From Verrucomicrobiales bacterium (GTDB lineage: Bacteria > Verrucomicrobiota > Verrucomicrobiia > Verrucomicrobiales > DEV007): 41,781 nucleotides of DNA. The notes beneath the pieces were generated by a model. That model was not told where the DNA came from, made no database searches, and was given only the letters and a program-made list of their open reading frames with translations. The stretch is taken from NCBI GenBank assembly GCA_028281705.1, contig JANQJH010000593.1, positions 1 to 41,781 on the forward strand, in the 5' to 3' direction. Below are positions 27,816 through 36,014 of this stretch, piece after piece. The position numbers and the translations under genes are program-made. Within the stretch, counting starts at the first letter, position 1. Each line of letters starts with the position of its first letter.

Positions 27816-28079
27816 ATGGCTTTCCCCACTTCGGTCAATAGTCAGATTACAGATTCGGTCACGCAGTCCAATGTGGAGGTGCTCGGAGCCGCGCCGGCTG
27901 TGGCCGTGGCCAATCTGTATCAGGCCACGGCGCAGGCGCTGGCCAATGCCGCGCAGAATGCCACCATGGTGCAACAGCAGTCTAACATCACCGCTCAGGC
28001 GGTTACCAATGCCGGGGTGGCCTTGCTTTACAGTCTCGACACCGTAGCCACCGCGAAAGCCACCAAGACAATCGAATAG
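27816..28079 (+). CDS. RebB-like R-body protein, paralogue 5
   Basis: 'MAFPTSVNSQITDSVTQSNVEVLGAAPAVAVANLYQATAQALANAAQNATMVQQQSNITAQAVTNAGVALLYSLDT'. Confidence 0.9.
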   Translation: MAFPTSVNSQITDSVTQSNVEVLGAAPAVAVANLYQATAQALANAAQNATMVQQQSNITAQAVTNAGVALLYSLDTVATAKATKTIE

Positions 28080-28129
28080 CCGCAAGGACGTCCGAATCTC
28101 CATCAATGCTTCCTCACACTCACTGAATC

Positions 28130-28399
28130 ATGGCCTACCCAACTTCCGTTAACAGCCAGATCACCGACTCGGTCACCCAGGCCAACGTGCAAGTTCTCGC
28201 GTCGGCCCCATCAGTGGCCATGGGTAATCTGATGCAGGCCACCGCACAGGCTTTGAGTAATGCGGCGAACAACGCCACCTCGAGCATTCAACAGTCGAAC
28301 ATCACGGCCCAGGCCGCGACCACGATGGGAACCGCGGTGCTCTACTCGCTCGATACCGCCTCGGCCGGCCTGGCAACGAAAACCATTCTCTCGAGCTGA
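28130..28399 (+). CDS. RebB-like R-body protein, paralogue 6
   Basis: 'MAYPTSVNSQITDSVTQANVQVLASAPSVAMGNLMQATAQALSNAANNATSSIQQSNITAQAATTMGTAVLYSLDT'. Confidence 0.9.
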   Translation: MAYPTSVNSQITDSVTQANVQVLASAPSVAMGNLMQATAQALSNAANNATSSIQQSNITAQAATTMGTAVLYSLDTASAGLATKTILSS

Positions 28400-28452
28400 T
28401 GCGGCGCCGGACGCCGCCGCGTCGGCGGGAGGATTAAACACGACCCGAACAG

Positions 28453-28647
28453 ATGAACTCAACGGATGGAACGGCACTCGCCCAAGCGCCCGACGTGTCA
28501 ATGACTTTCACGTTTAGCGCCATGGCCGACTCAATTGGCATCGTCATGCAGGATGCCGCGACGGCGGAGCGCAACATGCAAACACTGTCCACCGCGGCCG
28601 TCGGTATTCTCTGTGCCCGGATCTTGGCCGTGGTGCCAACACCCTGA
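28453..28647 (+). CDS. Divergent Reb-like short protein 7
   Basis: 'AMADSIGIVMQDAATAERNMQTLSTAAVGILCARIL' aligns by eye with ORF 28687 'AVAQSVSLLVQDAVDIQRNLSVVSSTAIGVAISQYL' and with the RebB C-terminal half. Confidence 0.6.
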   Translation: MNSTDGTALAQAPDVSMTFTFSAMADSIGIVMQDAATAERNMQTLSTAAVGILCARILAVVPTP

Positions 28648-28686
28648 CAGGCTCGTGAAGCGGGTCGCTCGAACTGAAATCAAGAC

Positions 28687-29079
28687 ATGAATCCTCAAGC
28701 AAACTCGTCCACCCAAAGTCAAGCGGGAGCTGCTTCGTCCTACCAAGTGGGCGCCGGCAAAGCGCAACAGGCGGTCGCCCAGTCCGTCTCCCTGCTGGTA
28801 CAGGATGCCGTCGACATCCAGCGCAATCTCTCGGTCGTCAGCTCGACGGCCATCGGTGTGGCCATTTCCCAGTATCTCGCGACGACGAACAAGGATTATC
28901 TCGACGCCATCGATACCGCCCAGAATGTTTTGTCCTGTGTCTCGAACAATTTTGAGAAGATCGGAGTGGCTGCGGCCAAAACACTCCAAGCCTTTACCGA
29001 TCAAACAGATGCCAGTGGAGGCGGCCTGGCCGGGCAGACGAACGGACCGGGGAGCCATGCCAGCCCGCCGAACCTTTGA
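28687..29079 (+). CDS. Divergent Reb-like protein 8 (130 aa, extended C-terminus)
   Basis: Core 'QAVAQSVSLLVQDAVDIQRNLSVVSSTAIGVAISQYLATTNKDYLDAIDTAQNVLS'; co-directional with the array. Confidence 0.65.
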   Translation: MNPQANSSTQSQAGAASSYQVGAGKAQQAVAQSVSLLVQDAVDIQRNLSVVSSTAIGVAISQYLATTNKDYLDAIDTAQNVLSCVSNNFEKIGVAAAKTLQAFTDQTDASGGGLAGQTNGPGSHASPPNL

Positions 29080-29158
29080 GCAGACGAGATTCACCGTCTT
29101 CCTCGCCGGAGCGACACTTGGGCGGATGAAATTGAGAACGATACACTAGCAAAACACC

Positions 29159-30673
29159 TTGGAAAGCACTCACCAGACGCCGATGACGATTCCTGATTCT
29201 TGGAGCCGGCTCCTTGAGTCCGGATACGGCGTCTGTCTGGATGGCATCCGTTTGGTTTTCAGCGATCTCCCCGGGCAGCTTGGGGCACAGGCCGTGGCGT
29301 TCGACGAGAGCATTCACCTGGCAGAGCCCTACTGGAGAACTTGCCGCCAGCCGCTGAGAGTTTTGGCACATGAGATGGCGCACCTTCTGCAACAGCGTTG
29401 GGGGTGTGTCGAGGGAGTGGTCGAGCATGGCTCGATCCCCGTGAATCGGGATCCCCGTCTCGAAGCCGAGGCCGATCGCATGGCTGATTTTGTTCTGTCA
29501 GGGGGGCGGCTGAAAGTCGACCGCCGAAGGTGCGAGCGCGCGACCTCGCCGGTGGCGCAGTGTTTGGTCTACCTGGGCAACCGGCCGGTCGAGTTTCGTC
29601 GCGTCGAGGGCAAGGGCTACCAGACCAACCTGCCCGAGGAACTCGTCGACATCATTCAATTCATCGAAGGGGGAAGCCAATTCTTGGCCTGGGCCTCGAA
29701 CGAACCCCAGGTTTCCATTTCCTACGCCAGCGCGGCGCAACTGATAGAAGGACTTACGGAGGGGCTCCATCAATCGCCCGTTCTCTTGATCCCCCATCGG
29801 AATCTTTGGATCAGTCCCTACCGGCTCATGGAGTTGCCGGCGGAATTGCGCCGGGCCCTGGTGAAAACAGAGGAGAAGATCGACGAGACCACGCTTCGGT
29901 CCCACGAACTTTATACCAAGGCGGTGCACTCGCTCACGGGATTCGCGCCCAAGGATCCCAAGGACATGACCTTGTGGACTCAAGTTGGCCTCGGTGGCGA
30001 AATTCTCCTCAATCAACTGGCCAAGAGTCTGGAGGAAGAGACGCAGCAGTTGCAGGGCAAGGCCATTCCCAAACGCGTCTTGAACAAGGCATCCAAGTTT
30101 GCCGATGGTGCCGCCGACATCCGTGGCTTCGTCGAACGCTACTGGTTTTGTATCATCTACTATCTCAAGTTGAGCCAAAAGGAATTGGGACCGGATTCCG
30201 CCGATACCGTCACCGATTTGGCGGTGGAAGGGTTGGAGGCGGATTGGGAGATGATGCTTGGATTTTCCGTCGAGTACTTGGTTAGCCCGACCTTTGGGGA
30301 AAACATTGCCAATGATCGTTGCATCACCTTGATACGCGAGTGGCTCGTCGATCTGAACGGCGCCGTCGGTTTCCGTACGGTCGGGACCGCGGCCTGTAAT
30401 TTTCTCAAGTACACCTCCTTTCTCGACAGCCCGGGCGATGACGCCTCAAGCACGGAGCAAGGTAGGCAATCACGTGAGGTCGCGGCGCAAGATTACTACG
30501 CCAAGGCACAGAGCCTTCTGCGCTCCGCGCCGGGGAAATTTCTCTACACTTCACAGGACGGTTCGGAACGCATTTTCGAGTTTCGATTGTTCGACCAACT
30601 GGCCATGGTCAGCGTCGATTCGTCCGGAACCACCGTTCTCGAAACGTATTCACCCGGATCTTCTTCTAGTTAA
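29159..30673 (+). CDS. DUF4157-like zinc-metallopeptidase-type protein (HExxH) downstream of the reb array
   Basis: 'AVAFDESIHLAEPYWRTCRQPLRVLAHEMAHLLQQRWG' plus a possible third ligand in 'LEAEADRMADFV'; likely start is ATG at 29183. Confidence 0.75.
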   Translation: MESTHQTPMTIPDSWSRLLESGYGVCLDGIRLVFSDLPGQLGAQAVAFDESIHLAEPYWRTCRQPLRVLAHEMAHLLQQRWGCVEGVVEHGSIPVNRDPRLEAEADRMADFVLSGGRLKVDRRRCERATSPVAQCLVYLGNRPVEFRRVEGKGYQTNLPEELVDIIQFIEGGSQFLAWASNEPQVSISYASAAQLIEGLTEGLHQSPVLLIPHRNLWISPYRLMELPAELRRALVKTEEKIDETTLRSHELYTKAVHSLTGFAPKDPKDMTLWTQVGLGGEILLNQLAKSLEEETQQLQGKAIPKRVLNKASKFADGAADIRGFVERYWFCIIYYLKLSQKELGPDSADTVTDLAVEGLEADWEMMLGFSVEYLVSPTFGENIANDRCITLIREWLVDLNGAVGFRTVGTAACNFLKYTSFLDSPGDDASSTEQGRQSREVAAQDYYAKAQSLLRSAPGKFLYTSQDGSERIFEFRLFDQLAMVSVDSSGTTVLETYSPGSSSS

Positions 30674-30693
30674 TCCTCAAACCTACTCGAACG

Positions 30694-30936
30694 ATGTCTA
30701 TCGAATCACAAGGGAGCCGACTGAATGAGTCGACGGTCAATCATCAGATTCTCGACTCGGTGCGGCACGCCCAGGCGGACACGATTGGTGAGAGCGGTGC
30801 GCGATGGGATCACGGCCCTGGGGAGATTCGTTGTACTTCGCGTCCGGTTCATGAGGATCCTCCTGGCCCCAGGGTGGGATGGCGCCCCAGGGAGGCGGGA
30901 CGTGGTCATAGGTTCCACCGTGTTCATCAAAGGTGA
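30694..30936 (+). pseudogene. Truncated Reb-like N-terminus
   Basis: 'STVNHQILDSVRHAQADTIGESGA' resembles RebB 'TSVNSQITDSVTQANVKVLGDAPA'; the rest runs antisense through the 3' end of the phospholipase gene. Confidence 0.55.
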
Positions 30937-32215
30937 TTACGAGCAATGTCTTATCCCACGAGGGCGACCGGGTTACCGCGTCGTAGACCTGTTTGACGAA
31001 TTCTTCCCCGGGTGTGGTGTCCGCCGGAGCATGGTAGTCGTTTCCCTCGGCGCGGACAAAGGTGTCGTCGGTGTGGTGACTGTAGCTCCACTTGGGCTCG
31101 ATGATGCTCACCGTGGGCAGGGTTCCCTCCTTCGCATCCCACCAGAACCGCTCGATGCGGACGAATCTACTGTCCGTGGGGATGGTGGGATTCCGGCCGT
31201 TGTCCGGCGTCGTGTTCTCCAGGTTTTTCAGATAGGGGAACAGCCGGTAGGTGTAGGGGCCGTTCTGCAAGGGCGTGGGGTAGTGGTAATCGAAATGATA
31301 GTGTTTCCAGGTGATCTCTTTCTGACTCCTCAGCCGGATATCCTTCTCTCTGGCCTCGTCCAGCACGTGCCACAAGGTCTTGCAGTGAAAACGGTCGTCC
31401 GCCAGGATTGGCGGAAGCCCTTTTGGTTGGAGGTAGCCATTCTGGGAAAGGCCCATCGACGTTCCCGCGATGAAGAAGGCACGATTGGTATTGGTCTGAC
31501 TGGGGACAGAGCAGAACCACTCATCGGAAACCGCATAGTGCTTGGCCAAGCCGTTCAGAACTGGGAGCTGTTCCGGGGTGTAGACATCGAAGATATGTTC
31601 AATGCCCGTGGTTTGCTTCCGCATGGAATGCTGGGCGCCTGGATAGTGCTGCAGGATGTTGCTGAGATAGTCCTGGGCAAAACCGTTCATCGTGGGCCCC
31701 GGGGCTTGAGCTTCCGTGGGGCTGCCGTGCTCGGCGGGGAACGCTTTCCCGAAGACCTGGTGGGTGACGTGTTCGTGGTCTTCGTGCGTGTAGACATAGG
31801 GCGAATGCGGAGCCTTGGCTCCCCTTCGAGTCACGTAGAAATCTTTCGGGTGATAGTGCGTTTCGTAAACCGGCACGTCGACTAGCATATCGCCCACCAT
31901 TTCCGGTTCGTACCCCGTCAAGACCTGCTCTTCAAGGTAAGCCTGGTTGAGGCTTTGCGGGACTATTTTCTCGCCGTTTTCTTTTTGGGGGCTCTGTTGA
32001 TAGAGTTGATCGAGTCCATTGAAGTACTTTCGATCATCCTGGGCGTTGCCGATCAGGTGATCCGGCCGACCATCGTCTTCATAGAGCCACCCCAGTACGG
32101 TATCCAGTCCGCGATTCTCCAACATGAGGATGACCACATGTTCGATGTTTTGTTGCATGTCTTCCAGTGCCATGGGGACTAGAGAACATAACCGGACACG
32201 GGCCGCCTTGGTCAA
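30737..32215 (-). CDS. Phosphoesterase / phospholipase C family protein, apparently C-terminally truncated
   Basis: 'NIEHVVILMLENRGLDTVLGWLY', 'VSDEWFCSVPSQTNTNRAFFIAGTS', 'LLVITFDEHGGTYDHVPPP'; likely start 'MALEDMQQ' near 32173; family resemblance ends after 'EDPHEPDAKYN'. Confidence 0.8.
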   Translation of the reverse strand: MTKAARVRLCSLVPMALEDMQQNIEHVVILMLENRGLDTVLGWLYEDDGRPDHLIGNAQDDRKYFNGLDQLYQQSPQKENGEKIVPQSLNQAYLEEQVLTGYEPEMVGDMLVDVPVYETHYHPKDFYVTRRGAKAPHSPYVYTHEDHEHVTHQVFGKAFPAEHGSPTEAQAPGPTMNGFAQDYLSNILQHYPGAQHSMRKQTTGIEHIFDVYTPEQLPVLNGLAKHYAVSDEWFCSVPSQTNTNRAFFIAGTSMGLSQNGYLQPKGLPPILADDRFHCKTLWHVLDEAREKDIRLRSQKEITWKHYHFDYHYPTPLQNGPYTYRLFPYLKNLENTTPDNGRNPTIPTDSRFVRIERFWWDAKEGTLPTVSIIEPKWSYSHHTDDTFVRAEGNDYHAPADTTPGEEFVKQVYDAVTRSPSWDKTLLVITFDEHGGTYDHVPPPWGAIPPWGQEDPHEPDAKYNESPQGRDPIAHRSHQSCPPGRAAPSRESDD

Positions 32216-32310
32216 CGCGACTCACATATCGGCACGCGACAACCATTATTGGAATGGGACGGAGCATGTCACAGTGAGAGTGAACCTGTGATGCCGGTGG
32301 GATGCCCGTA

Positions 32311-33069
32311 TCACGGAAGACAAATCTCATCCGCCCGGAGATCGCTGACAAAACCGTGCGCCGGGGCATGGGTGATCATGAGTTCGATCTTTGCCGTTTC
32401 GGCGGCGGCCTGCGGGGTGACGCCGCAGGCCCAGAACACCGGCGTGTACTCGCCCGGGATGGAGTCTACCGGTTCTCCAAACAGGGGGTGCTCGAGGTCG
32501 GCGCCAATCTGTGCGGGGTCGCCGATGTGCACCGGCGCTCCGTGATTGAAGGGGAAGCGGGCCGATACTTGTGTCGCCGCAATGGCTTGTGCTGGTGTTA
32601 GCCAGCGCATGGTGACCACCAGATTGCCGTGAAAAGGACCGGCAGGTTCCGTGGGAAGCGTGGTGCGGACGACCCAGCGGTGTTTATTGGTCGGGACGCC
32701 GGCTCGTTCCAGGGCTTGATCGAAGGTGATTCCGGAACCGATGAGGAAGGCCACGAAATCCGGTTCCCAGAGCGTGGCGATGTCCGGCACATCGTTCTCA
32801 CGCCTGCCTTGGCGATAGATGGCGTAACGAGGAAGGTCGGTCCGAAGGTCGGCGCCCGGAGCGATGCGCCGGGGTTCGGGATCACCGGCGTCGGTAACTT
32901 CAAGAACGGGACAAGCCTGCTGGTTACGTTGACAGTATAGCAGAAAGTCATAGGCATGCCGTTGCCGCAGGATGACGAGATTGCACTGGACAAATCCCGG
33001 GGCAACGCCGCGGGTGACGCCGAGCTGCCCATGGCGAGCCTCCAAGCGAGCTTGTTGTGCCGCAGTCAT
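32311..33069 (-). CDS. DUF1445 / D-glutamate cyclase-like putative hydro-lyase
   Basis: 'GVAPGFVQCNLVILRQRHAYDFLLYCQRNQQACPVLEVTD', 'DLRTDLPRYAIYRQG', 'FLIGSGITFDQALERAGVP'. Confidence 0.85.
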   Translation of the reverse strand: MTAAQQARLEARHGQLGVTRGVAPGFVQCNLVILRQRHAYDFLLYCQRNQQACPVLEVTDAGDPEPRRIAPGADLRTDLPRYAIYRQGRRENDVPDIATLWEPDFVAFLIGSGITFDQALERAGVPTNKHRWVVRTTLPTEPAGPFHGNLVVTMRWLTPAQAIAATQVSARFPFNHGAPVHIGDPAQIGADLEHPLFGEPVDSIPGEYTPVFWACGVTPQAAAETAKIELMITHAPAHGFVSDLRADEICLP

Positions 33070-33078
33070 TTGATTGAG

Positions 33079-34905
33079 TTAGAGTTGTCGGGCAAGAAGT
33101 GGAAGAAAGAGAATGGCGATGGCCGCCAGACCGATGAGCCACCTGAGGAGAAGTGGCAGGGTGCGTGAGAAAAGGTATCCTTCGATGGCGACGGACCAGA
33201 CGGTGGTGCCGGCGAAGAGACAGAGGGCGCTGAGCGTGATCATTCCGGCGGTCCCCTGTCCGAGAATGGCAGGGTTGAAGACGAAGGTGAAGGGGATGAT
33301 GAAGCCCACGAGGCTGAGGCGCAAGGCCGAGAAGCAGGTCTTGGTCACCGGGGCCTCCGCCAGTCCCGCCGCGGTGTAGGATGCGAGGGCGACGGGGGGC
33401 GTCACCATGGAGAGGACGCAGTAATACATGACGAAGAAATGCGCCGGCAACTTGGAGAGTCCCATGTCGAGGAGGGCGGGGACAAAGAGCGTGGCCCCAA
33501 TGATGTAGGCGGCCACCGTGGGCAATCCCATGCCCATGATAATGCAGCCCAAGACGATCCACACGAGGGCCCCAATCACCGTTCCGCCGCTCAGTTCGAC
33601 GAGGTGGACGGAAAACTTCAGGACGAGGCTCGACTGGACGCTAACCTCGATGATCAAGCCGATGGCGGCGATTGGAATGGCGACCTCGGCGGCCTGACGC
33701 GTGGTCTTGAGCAGAGCTTCCAGCCAATCCTGCCTGGAATGCGATCGTTGAAACAGGGCGATGACGAGGCAGGCGGCGGTCGCCATCACGGCGCAGAGGT
33801 TTGCCGTGAGACCGCTGAACAACGCCGCAAGCAAGACGGCCAAGGGGGTGAGAAGGTAGAGTCGGCCTCGGATGGTCTCTGCCTCTCCGTCCGTTTCGGC
33901 GGGAGCCGGCTGCACATTGGTGCGTCGTGCATGGAGATCGACGACCATGAGAAGTGACCAATAAAATGCCAGTGCGGGAATGATGCCGGCGAGGGCGATG
34001 GTTCCGTAAGGTTCCTGGAGAAGCTCCGCCATGACGAAGGCGGCCACCCCCATGATGGGGGGCATCAATTGACCGCCGGTGGAGGCGATGGCTTCCACGC
34101 CGCCCGCCATGGCCGGCTGGTAGCCCGCGCGCCGCATCAAGGGAATGGTGAACACTCCCGTGGTGGCCACGTTGGCCACGGCGCTTCCGCTGATGCTCCC
34201 CATGAAGCTGCTTGAGATGACGGCTGCCTTGGCCGCCCCCCCTCGCTGGCGCCCCGAGAGGCGGAGACCGAGATCGATGAACAGTTGGCCACCGCCGACA
34301 AAGGCGTAGGCGGCGCCGAAGACGACAAAGTAAAAGACGAAGGTCATCGAGGTCATCGTCGTCACGCCGAGGAGGCCGTTTGGCGTCATGGTGAAGTTTT
34401 CTACGGCGTCGCCTAACGAAAAACCGCTGAACTTGATCAGCTCGGGTACCCAGGCAAACGACGTCCAACCGGGAATCAACCGGCCCAGGAACCCGAAGCA
34501 CAGAAAGGCGAGGATGACGCCCAGGAGAGACCATCCAACCGTGCGGCGGACGCATTCGAGGGCAATGCCCACAAGAAGGACGCCGAAGAGGAGATCGCCG
34601 AGGAGAATGGGATCGACCGCCTCCATGCGTTCGCTGAGACGCTGCCAGGAGAGGAGATAGTACCCCATGACGGCAGCCACTCCGGTGACGAGGAGGCCAT
34701 CAACGAAGCCCCGTGATGACGATGGCGTGGTCGTGTTCTGGCGGCGAGCGAGAAGAAAGACGGCGAGAACGAATCCCAGATGCAAAGGCCGTTGCAGCAT
34801 CGGGGGCTGGGGCGAGAGGATGATGTAGAGTTGGAAGAGGAGCCAACTTCCGCCCAACACCGCGTGGAGGCGCCGGCATGTGTTGTTCGCTGATGCCATC
34901 ATCAA
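33079..34905 (-). CDS. TRAP transporter fused permease (4TM-12TM type)
   Basis: Multi-TM; 'SSFMGSISGSAVANVATTGVFTIPLMRRAGYQPAMAGGVEAIASTGGQLMPPIMGVAAFVMAE'. Confidence 0.93.
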   Translation of the reverse strand: MMMASANNTCRRLHAVLGGSWLLFQLYIILSPQPPMLQRPLHLGFVLAVFLLARRQNTTTPSSSRGFVDGLLVTGVAAVMGYYLLSWQRLSERMEAVDPILLGDLLFGVLLVGIALECVRRTVGWSLLGVILAFLCFGFLGRLIPGWTSFAWVPELIKFSGFSLGDAVENFTMTPNGLLGVTTMTSMTFVFYFVVFGAAYAFVGGGQLFIDLGLRLSGRQRGGAAKAAVISSSFMGSISGSAVANVATTGVFTIPLMRRAGYQPAMAGGVEAIASTGGQLMPPIMGVAAFVMAELLQEPYGTIALAGIIPALAFYWSLLMVVDLHARRTNVQPAPAETDGEAETIRGRLYLLTPLAVLLAALFSGLTANLCAVMATAACLVIALFQRSHSRQDWLEALLKTTRQAAEVAIPIAAIGLIIEVSVQSSLVLKFSVHLVELSGGTVIGALVWIVLGCIIMGMGLPTVAAYIIGATLFVPALLDMGLSKLPAHFFVMYYCVLSMVTPPVALASYTAAGLAEAPVTKTCFSALRLSLVGFIIPFTFVFNPAILGQGTAGMITLSALCLFAGTTVWSVAIEGYLFSRTLPLLLRWLIGLAAIAILFLPLLARQL

Positions 34906-35897
34906 TCCGTTTTCCAGCCGCGTTCCCGGTAGTAGCGTCGCGCTCCGGGGTGGAGGGAGATCCCTGTATGCTCACGCCTCCCGGCCTCTTGAGGGTCGAA
35001 TTTCGCCCAGGCCTTGTGGGCTTTGGCCAGAGCTTCCTTGTTTTCACAGATGGTCTTGGTGAAACGGTAGGCCAGTTCCTCGGAGAGAGATTCGTGGGCG
35101 ATGATCACGGTGCCGACATCCACCGTCTGGGTCGGTCCGTCCTGCCCTTTCCAAAACTGCTTGAGTTCGGTTTCCCTCAGGCCCTGCTCCACCAGTTTTG
35201 TGCGGACGCTTTGGGGAATATCAAAGAAGCGCACGGGAACGGTGAGGCTGATCTCCGTTACCGTGGGATGACCCGGCGGCGCCAGGTCGACATAGACGTC
35301 GGCCTGACCGTTGCGCATCACATTGGCGATCTGTTTGGGCGAAACCTGCAGGATACGGCCCCCCTTGGCCTGAATCGCCTTCCGGCTCGTGCCCATGGCG
35401 GCGAAGATCATATCGGCTAACACTGGGGCGGAACTGCCTCGCGGTTTCATGACGAAGCGCACTGGCTGGTCACTGGAGAGGACTTTCTCCATGGTGTCGT
35501 TCCCCGTCCGTTTGATGTAATCTTGTCTAACAATGAAGGAAAAGGGAACGGCGTTGAGCCCCCCCACCAGGACCCGCAAGCCCTCTCGCTTTTTCCCGTC
35601 GTAGACAGTGGCATTCCCTTCCACCGCCCAAACCGCGGTGGCTCGATTGGCCAAGGCAATCTGCGCCTTGCCGGAATCGACCAGGAGGGGATTGGCGATG
35701 CCCCCTCCTTTGGCCATGATTTCCAGCCTGGCTCCCTCCGGCATCTCATCGATCATCAGCTTGTAAAGGGTGGCGCTAAAGACATACCACGCTGTGCCCA
35801 GGCGCATGCCCGCCAGCCGCACGTCCTCCGCTTGAACCCAGTTGGCTCCGTTTCCCAGGAGGCCGATGAAGGCCATCACCAACCAGGGGATTCTCAT
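34902..35897 (-). CDS. TAXI-family TRAP transporter solute-binding protein
   Basis: 'MRLGTAWYVFSATLYKLMIDE', 'GGGIANPLLVDSGKAQIALAN'; overlaps the permease start. Confidence 0.88.
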   Translation of the reverse strand: MRIPWLVMAFIGLLGNGANWVQAEDVRLAGMRLGTAWYVFSATLYKLMIDEMPEGARLEIMAKGGGIANPLLVDSGKAQIALANRATAVWAVEGNATVYDGKKREGLRVLVGGLNAVPFSFIVRQDYIKRTGNDTMEKVLSSDQPVRFVMKPRGSSAPVLADMIFAAMGTSRKAIQAKGGRILQVSPKQIANVMRNGQADVYVDLAPPGHPTVTEISLTVPVRFFDIPQSVRTKLVEQGLRETELKQFWKGQDGPTQTVDVGTVIIAHESLSEELAYRFTKTICENKEALAKAHKAWAKFDPQEAGRREHTGISLHPGARRYYRERGWKTD

Positions 35898-36014
35898 TTG
35901 TACTTGGACATCGATTCGATTAAACTGAGGATGCGAGAGTACTTGCTTATTTCATGAAACTGAGGTGGAGATCAACCTTCAACCCGAACTCGTTGCCGGT
36001 GGTTCCCTGCCGGC

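Noticed and set aside
26339-28399. CRISPR-like or simple repeat array
   Set aside because: The repeat unit is a complete ORF of about 270 nt with variable 42-150 nt gaps, and the repeats translate into a conserved protein family
26339-29079. Contractile injection system or phage tail cluster, suggested by the neighbouring DUF4157-like gene
   Set aside because: No sheath, tube, baseplate, spike or AAA ATPase gene is visible; the small repeated proteins fit RebB instead
30706-30930. 'RAVIPSRTALTNRVRLGVPHRV' in another minus-strand frame as the missing phospholipase C-terminus
   Set aside because: Only a short chance resemblance; it coincides with the complement of the reb-like coding sequence on the other strand
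30725-31885. 386-aa plus-strand ORF opposite the phospholipase C gene
   Set aside because: Antisense to a motif-rich phosphoesterase; no domain resemblance of its own
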